Source of the DNA: Arthrobacter ruber
GTDB taxonomy: Bacteria; Actinomycetota; Actinomycetes; Actinomycetales; Micrococcaceae
Length of the DNA stretch: 64,000 nucleotides
Assembly (NCBI RefSeq): GCF_002954225.1
Contig: NZ_PPTH01000017.1
Location: 191,311-255,310 of the forward strand
Reading direction: 5' to 3'
This document shows, in pieces, positions 59,467 through 64,000 of this stretch; position 1 is the stretch's first letter, and each line of letters opens with the position of its first letter. Position numbers and translations under genes: made by a program. The notes under the pieces are model-generated. The model ran no database searches. It was given only the letters and a program-made list of their open reading frames with translations, and was not told the origin of the DNA.

Positions 59467-60288
59467 TTATCCCAACGCCGGGTACTTGACCGCTGCGCCC
59501 GCGAACGCAGCAGTTCGGAAAGGTTTCAAGAGATCATTTGTGGTGGCACCTTCGGGTCGCCAATTCTGTTTAATATCAGCTCTGTGCAACGAGAGGTAAG
59601 CATCGCCGTTCTCAAGCAATTTAGCCGTCTGGAACAGTGGTGAGATTCCGTTGCCAATCCCGTAATCAAGGGATGTCGCCGCAGTGGAAAATGATCTAAC
59701 TCGGGAAATCAACTGTGTCCTGCCATGTTCTTCATCAATTTCCGCGGAAAGACTTCCATCAACTGAGAGGTCAATCCATGACGCGAATGACTTGTGGCGA
59801 TTAGAATGAACTCTGGAAGTGGGAAACCCCGGTTTTTTAATGTCGATGGAGTTCAGCTTTTTCGGCGGAGCCCAAGCAGCCGCAAATCGCTCTGAATTGA
59901 AGCGTTTTAGTACTGGAAGAACGTGCCGAAAATCCTCATCCACCGATATGTCGTTCGAGGTTTCACCCTCTTCATCCATCAGCGTTGTTGCTACGTCGAA
60001 TAGCGCGTAATCATTTGTTGAGACGGGTAATTTATTGTTAGAGATTATGAGCCAAAATGCTGTGTTTTCCGGTAACGCGAGGCGGGACAGAAGTATTCGG
60101 CTTTGCTCACTAGGAGATGCAGGGCGAGACCAGGGGCTGCTGTACATGAAAGCCGCAACTAAACCACTGTCGTTACTTGCCAGCAGATCGGGGCCTCGGG
60201 ACAGGAGTGGATGATCTGGGTACGCAACGAAAGCTTGCTCGTTGAAACGATGACGGGCAAACGATTGAATGAGTTTTCTTCGGTCCAC
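59467..60288 (-). CDS. Unknown protein coupled to the HEPN-like gene
   Basis: A 273-residue protein with no family I recognise. Residues 1-85 have a layout reminiscent of a restriction-endonuclease-like fold: helix, then RGPDLLASNDSGLVAAFMYS (31-50), then a helix (SEQSRILLSRL) and a strand (AFWLIIS). If so, the usual E-x-K is absent, so it would be catalytically dead. The rest is mixed alpha/beta with several aromatic residues. The start is GTG 60288, near an AT-rich stretch (TGTTAATAC) that may be a -10. Its stop is one base from the HEPN start. Confidence 0.55.
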   Translation of the reverse strand: MDRRKLIQSFARHRFNEQAFVAYPDHPLLSRGPDLLASNDSGLVAAFMYSSPWSRPASPSEQSRILLSRLALPENTAFWLIISNNKLPVSTNDYALFDVATTLMDEEGETSNDISVDEDFRHVLPVLKRFNSERFAAAWAPPKKLNSIDIKKPGFPTSRVHSNRHKSFASWIDLSVDGSLSAEIDEEHGRTQLISRVRSFSTAATSLDYGIGNGISPLFQTAKLLENGDAYLSLHRADIKQNWRPEGATTNDLLKPFRTAAFAGAAVKYPALG

Positions 60289-60441
60289 GTATTAACAGTA
60301 GTCTTAATTTTTCCTGCCAGCCTGATCGATGTGATTTGGGTGTCGGTGTTGGTTAGCGATCGTGGTTCGCCCCGAGGTGCTGCGCCGACTTCAGTCTGCG
60401 CCACACCGATCCAGCCTGAGTGAATGGTGTATTCAAGCAGG

Positions 60442-60488
60442 CCTGCCCTAGACAGCTCCGCCTGGCGGACGGAGCTGTCTAGGGCAGG
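60442..60488. terminator. 19-bp perfect inverted repeat with 9-base loop
   Basis: CCTGCCCTAGACAGCTCCG (60442-60460) and its exact complement (60470-60488) flank CCTGGCGGA. It begins three bases beyond the stop of the minus-strand gene at 60492, so it can act as its terminator. No T-tract follows on either strand, and the length is unusual for a terminator. Confidence 0.7.
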
Positions 60489-60491
60489 TCG

Positions 60492-61625
60492 TTAGAGCAC
60501 TGGTTGTAAGGCCCAGCCGCGCGTAGGTTGCCCGTCGAGGAAACTCCACTCATCCGAGCACTTGCTGCACTCGATCCAGACGCTGTGGTCGCGGAACCCA
60601 GGAATGTTGTCGTGCTCCTCGACGATCATCCCGTCACCGCATGGGCACCGGAATTCGATCCGCTCCGTCGTGCCGGCGCGCTCACCATATCCAACAGCCT
60701 CGGACGTCGCACTGATAGTCGGAGTACGGACCCCCTTTGGTTGGGGAGTGGTCTCAAGCCATTCCCCAATCGCAGTTCGAGCCGCATCGTATGCCTCAGA
60801 AGAACGAGAGACCTCGGTCAAGAGGGTCAGCAAGTCGTCGGGCGTAGAAGTGAACCGGTGCTCACTCCGCCGGACACCTTCGGCGTAGTCGCCGGCAAAG
60901 GTCCCGACCGGATTGTCCCGCTCAGCTTGCGCTATCAACCAGTCATGGAACGGAGCTGACACTTTCCCGGCGGCTGGCTTCTCCCACTCGTCTTCGACCC
61001 GCTCACCCGCAGCGCAGCGCCGGAGTGCATCCTGCAGGTAGGCGAATCCAGGTGGACGGAAGTGATGTGCCTTTGGCTGGTTCGCCCCGCCCTCGACCAT
61101 GGCTCGTACATATTCATGCTCCCGGTCCGGTATGCCGATCAGCAGGTTAGGCCCACCGTCGGTGTCGTACTCGGCAATGGGAAGATCCAGCGCAGCTGCC
61201 GCCCAAATCAGTTGCCCGTTAGTCACATACGAATACGGAGAGGGAAGGAACTTCTCAACAGTGTGCTTGAGCCTGTAGCTACCGACGCTTGGAGGAGTGG
61301 CAGGGTCCTCCAGGCTGAACATGCGAAGCACTTCAACGACCAGGGCGAGCTGGATGTAGTCCTTTTCGCCATCGAAGGTGAAAAGATCGTCGGCGTAGAA
61401 CCCCATGTGACCGAGGACAAAATCTCCCTCGTCGGCACCGATCAGGGGGTGGTCGCGCAGAGTGGAGATTAGCTGTCGTGCGCTGACTCTTTCACCCAAG
61501 AGGCCTTGAGCGAATGGTGACCTCATTTGTCGCAACGCGGCCGTGTGCTTGCCCTCGGTGAACTTTTGCCATGCGCGGGCATCTTGCGTCACCGAGCGGT
61601 CATTTGTGCTGTTGATGGACATCAT
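60492..61625 (-). CDS. Unknown protein with YozE-like and zinc-ribbon regions
   Basis: A 377-residue protein. The N-terminal 190 residues (for example GHMGFYADDLFTFDGEKDYI and LKHTVEKFLPSPYSYVTNGQ) match nothing I can name. Residues about 220-295 resemble a YozE SAM-like helical domain (FHDWLIAQAERDNPVGTFAG, DYAEGVRR). The C-terminus has a probable zinc ribbon, CPCGDG then CSKCSDEWSF. ATG 61625 or 61622 is the start. Its location between HEPN and restriction genes suggests a role in the defence-like island; this is inference only. Confidence 0.55.
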   Translation of the reverse strand: MMSINSTNDRSVTQDARAWQKFTEGKHTAALRQMRSPFAQGLLGERVSARQLISTLRDHPLIGADEGDFVLGHMGFYADDLFTFDGEKDYIQLALVVEVLRMFSLEDPATPPSVGSYRLKHTVEKFLPSPYSYVTNGQLIWAAAALDLPIAEYDTDGGPNLLIGIPDREHEYVRAMVEGGANQPKAHHFRPPGFAYLQDALRRCAAGERVEDEWEKPAAGKVSAPFHDWLIAQAERDNPVGTFAGDYAEGVRRSEHRFTSTPDDLLTLLTEVSRSSEAYDAARTAIGEWLETTPQPKGVRTPTISATSEAVGYGERAGTTERIEFRCPCGDGMIVEEHDNIPGFRDHSVWIECSKCSDEWSFLDGQPTRGWALQPVL

Positions 61626-62044
61626 CTCAATCTCAATCCCGAGACTTGCACCCCACGCCTACAAGCCCCTTGGTTCTGAGAGAGATCTCTTATCCGAAAG
61701 GTAGCAAAACCTGGATCAGCAACTGTTGTCCTCGAGGTCTTCGTAGCGTGGGACTCAGACTCGGAGTAGGGAGGTCCAGAACCACCCGAGAAAGATCATA
61801 GCCACGACTATCCCATGAGTCCATAGCGCGTTGGAGGGCCGCCTGATTTGCGGGGTGAAGCGTCACCACATGGTTGTGGCGTTGGGGTACACCTCAACGC
61901 AACAGCGTCCGTACGTAAGGGGATCCAATTTCGAACGGTGCCCTCTACCGTCGCGGTGCAGCTGACGACGAACCCGGGATAGGTGAGCTTGCGGTACGTT
62001 ACCGGTGAAGGGAGGAGGCTAGATGAGGACCACTGTGGGGGTGT
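61626..62044. other. Gap without a supported gene; contains a 22-bp near-palindrome
   Basis: A 419-base gap. GCGTTGGGGTACACCTCAACGC (61879-61900) is a near-palindrome with 18 of 22 positions symmetric, preceded by CCACATGGTTGTGG (61866-61879), itself an imperfect repeat. These could be operator sites for the gene starting at 61625. No reading frame with support was seen. Confidence 0.45.
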
Positions 62045-63109
62045 TTATCCGGTTTCTTCATCGAGGACCCAGGCGCGTGTGAGGCGGATTCTCATGCGTA
62101 ACTCGTCGGGGAGCCGGTCGTAGACCTCGAACAGGTGGTCGAGGACGTCGTCGGCGTCCCAGATCCGGGTTGTGAGGCGGTCGGTGCGTATTTCAGCTCG
62201 TGCCTGCTTCTTCAGCCCTCCCCATGCGACAAGGAGGCATTGATCGGCCCGGTGCTGGCCCATGGCTCCTTGAAGGCCGCGCACGACCGATGAGCCGATA
62301 GGTCCCTCTTCGGATTTCACCTCGACGATGAGGGTGGGGGAGTCGAGGCCGAGGGGTCCGCGGCCGGCGATGATGTCTACCCCTTGGTCTGGCCCAGGTG
62401 GGGACACCTCGCAGACGTAACCTTCTACGCGCAAGATCCCTGCCACGAGCTCGGTGAGGCCGTGTCCCTTGAAGTTCTCGACCAGGTGGGTGCGTACCCG
62501 GTCCCGAATGGTCTCCAAGGTCGGAATTGCAGCCGGGTCAGTAACGTCATCAGCTTCACTACCACCAGTCGAACCGGTCGCAGTGGTGGTTCGGGTAGGG
62601 GTGGTCTGTGGGTTGTTGCCCGGGTCGAGCCCGGTGTCGAGGAGACGACGCAGGCGTTGTTCGGCGTTGTTCTTCGATGCCTGGAAGACGGTCATGGCCC
62701 CGTTGATGGTGTTGAGCAGGTCGTCCTTGATCGCGGCCCGGGGGATGTCGGTGGTCTTCCAGTCAACAGTGAGTGTGTGGCGGGTGTTCGGATCGGTCTC
62801 ACTTGCCCGGTATTCGTAGCCTCTGGTGCAGATGCCGAGGGCGATCTTCTTAGTGGTCTTTAATGGCATCACCACGAGATCGCCGGGTGTGATGGTGTGG
62901 CGGATCGCCCAGAGCTGGCCGGTGAAGTTCGCGATTCGTCCGGGTGAGGCGGTCGGGAACGCGGTCTCGACGGCGGCGCGGACCTGGTCCTTAGTCGTTG
63001 CTGCGGTTAGGTCCGCGACTTCGAACCAGCCCCCACCTGTTACGCCCTCTTGGAGGGCCCACTGCTCACGTTCGCCGTATTTACCGGCCCGGATAATCCA
63101 CGCAGTCAT
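62045..63109 (-). CDS. Mrr-type restriction endonuclease
   Basis: A 354-residue protein. The first 110 residues look like a PUA/EVE-type DNA-base-reading domain (IIRAGKYGEREQWALQEG, WAIRHTITPGDLVVMPLK, IALGICTRGYEYRA). A Thr/Gly-rich linker (165-190) follows. The C-terminal Mrr_cat domain (about 205-330) has Asp245 in DQGVDII, the ExK in IVEVKSEEG (Glu263, Lys265) and Gln280 in VRGLQGAMGQ. It probably cuts modified DNA. It lies 125 bases downstream of the hsdR gene on the same strand. Confidence 0.85.
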   Translation of the reverse strand: MTAWIIRAGKYGEREQWALQEGVTGGGWFEVADLTAATTKDQVRAAVETAFPTASPGRIANFTGQLWAIRHTITPGDLVVMPLKTTKKIALGICTRGYEYRASETDPNTRHTLTVDWKTTDIPRAAIKDDLLNTINGAMTVFQASKNNAEQRLRRLLDTGLDPGNNPQTTPTRTTTATGSTGGSEADDVTDPAAIPTLETIRDRVRTHLVENFKGHGLTELVAGILRVEGYVCEVSPPGPDQGVDIIAGRGPLGLDSPTLIVEVKSEEGPIGSSVVRGLQGAMGQHRADQCLLVAWGGLKKQARAEIRTDRLTTRIWDADDVLDHLFEVYDRLPDELRMRIRLTRAWVLDEETG

Positions 63110-63234
63110 TTAGCACCCCCGTCTAACAAGCTCCTCGGCACAGCACCGACCAGTCTCAGCGTATGCCGTGAACCGATCCGGGACCCTCCGGCGCCGGGCA
63201 ATTTTGATGACACGCAGCGTGGTCCACGCTGTAG

Positions 63235-64000
63235 TTAGGCTCGTGCCTCCGCGAACCGGGGTGCCATGGATTCCATCTGCTCCATGACGAGTTTGATGGC
63301 CTCTGGCTGCTTGTCCGGCGGGTACCCGTTGATGACCAAGAGTCGTTTGATGGAGGAGCGGAGTTTCGCGCGGACGTCATCGCGCACTGTCCAGTCCGTG
63401 CGTACATCCCGCCGCATGACGTTGACCAGTTGACGGGCGATCTCAGCTAGTTTCCCCTCGCCCTGAACCGCTACAGCGGCCTCGTTCTGCGACACAGCAT
63501 CGTAGAAGGCTAGTTCGTCCGTGTTCAGCGGGGGTGTGATCTGTGCTCCCCGGTTCCCTTCGGCCGCGACCTCACGGGCCAGTTCTACTAGTTCGGCGAT
63601 GACCTGGGCGGAGGTCAGCTGCTGGTTGGTGTACTTGTTCATCAACTCAGTGATGCGTTCGGAGAACGCCCGCTGCCGGATGGCGTTGTTCCGCGTGGTC
63701 TTCGCGGATTCGTCGGCGATGAGTTTGCGTAGTGCTTCAATGGCCAGTTGCGGGTTCCGGGCCTGCTGCGTCTTTGCGATGAACTCGGGGGTCAGGTCAT
63801 CCAGGGACGGCTTTGGCATTCCGGCCGCCTCATAGATGTCCAGGACCTCACCTGAGGATGTGGCAGTGGCAATGAGGTTCCCAAGCAGACGCTGAATTTC
63901 CTCTGGTACTGGCTCGCCGCTGGCTTGTCTGGCCTCGGCGTCGAACTTCGCCATGTACACGCGGGTTTCCTCATATACCTGGATCTCTGGTCGCAGCTCG
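63235..64000 (-). CDS. hsdR: Type I restriction enzyme HsdR subunit, C-terminal part (runs off the window)
   Basis: The last 254 codons of a larger gene; the frame has no stop up to base 64000 and reads ...RPEIQVYEETRVYMAKFDAE at the edge. The sequence LAFYDAVSQNEAAVAVQGEG, then RTDWTVRDDVRAKLRSSIKR and LLVINGYPPDKQPEAIKLVM is the HsdR C-terminal (DUF3387-like) domain that contacts the methylase core. The nuclease and helicase motor domains and hsdM/hsdS would be outside the window. Internal Met/Val codons are not the real start. Confidence 0.88.
   Translation of the reverse strand, partial: ELRPEIQVYEETRVYMAKFDAEARQASGEPVPEEIQRLLGNLIATATSSGEVLDIYEAAGMPKPSLDDLTPEFIAKTQQARNPQLAIEALRKLIADESAKTTRNNAIRQRAFSERITELMNKYTNQQLTSAQVIAELVELAREVAAEGNRGAQITPPLNTDELAFYDAVSQNEAAVAVQGEGKLAEIARQLVNVMRRDVRTDWTVRDDVRAKLRSSIKRLLVINGYPPDKQPEAIKLVMEQMESMAPRFAEARA

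Noticed and set aside
59467-60288. Calling the 273-residue protein an active restriction endonuclease
   Set aside because: The GPDLLA...LVAAFMY stretch only resembles the fold; the E-x-K needed for catalysis is not there.
1-64000. CRISPR arrays, tRNA/rRNA genes, transposases or integrases
   Set aside because: I looked for repeat-spacer patterns, tRNA-like cloverleaf ends and recombinase motifs and found none; this is by eye, so a tRNAscan or CRISPR finder run would settle it.

Overview
The window looks like the chromosome of a high-GC actinobacterium of the Micrococcaceae, close to Arthrobacter. The reasons are the strong G/C bias at third codon positions, many GTG/TTG and apparently leaderless starts, a DUF4193 zinc-ribbon protein, a DesA3-type desaturase with its own reductase, separate RibA and RibB proteins, and a DtxR/IdeR-type iron box. 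This is an inference from gene content; no rRNA, tRNA, transposase, integrase or CRISPR array was seen.

Layout. 0-30.8 kb is ordinary chromosome: a glycerophosphodiesterase, a GH15 hydrolase, a zinc alcohol dehydrogenase, AzlCD amino-acid exporter, YnfA, a YcaO/deacetylase-like pair, pta-ackA, an ArsR/SRPBCC pair, desaturase plus ferredoxin reductase with a divergent PucR regulator, AlkA-type glycosylase and SDR, DUF4193, an esterase, an AEC carrier, a GlxA-type regulator, LtrA, a PRC-barrel/DUF2382 protein, an iron-siderophore ABC importer behind an iron box, DUF4383, DUF1801 and an SRPBCC protein. Four of these genes (zinc ADH, DUF2382, DUF4383, SRPBCC) share an upstream near-palindrome resembling TAGTAAGC-NN-GCTTACTA.

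31-52.5 kb is a catabolic block for organic or sugar acids. It has L-2-hydroxyglutarate oxidase and an Ldh-family dehydrogenase, divergent from a signal-less ModA-like protein; a GntR/FAH pair divergent from a GlcD-type FAD/Fe-S dehydrogenase; then a run of twelve same-strand genes headed by an FCD-GntR regulator: SDR, AhpD-like, TAXI binding protein, DUF1850, fused TRAP permease, MFS, DapA/KDG aldolase-like, atypical SDR, FAH, CaiB CoA-transferase, glutaryl-CoA dehydrogenase-like and IlvD/Edd dehydratase. Together they suggest uptake of an acid, dehydration or CoA activation, and oxidation to central metabolites; the substrate cannot be read from sequence.

52.6-56.7 kb is riboflavin synthesis: ribA on the minus strand and an FMN riboswitch followed by ribD-ribE-ribB-ribH.

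56.7-64 kb is an accessory, defence-like island with visibly lower GC in several genes: DUF6308, a NYN-domain nuclease-like protein, the 5' remnant of a DNA methyltransferase, a tightly coupled pair whose second protein carries a HEPN RNxxxH motif, a YozE-like/zinc-ribbon protein with a 19-bp perfect hairpin behind it, an Mrr-type restriction endonuclease, and the C-terminal part of a type I HsdR running off the window. The HEPN pair is the best candidate for an undescribed system.
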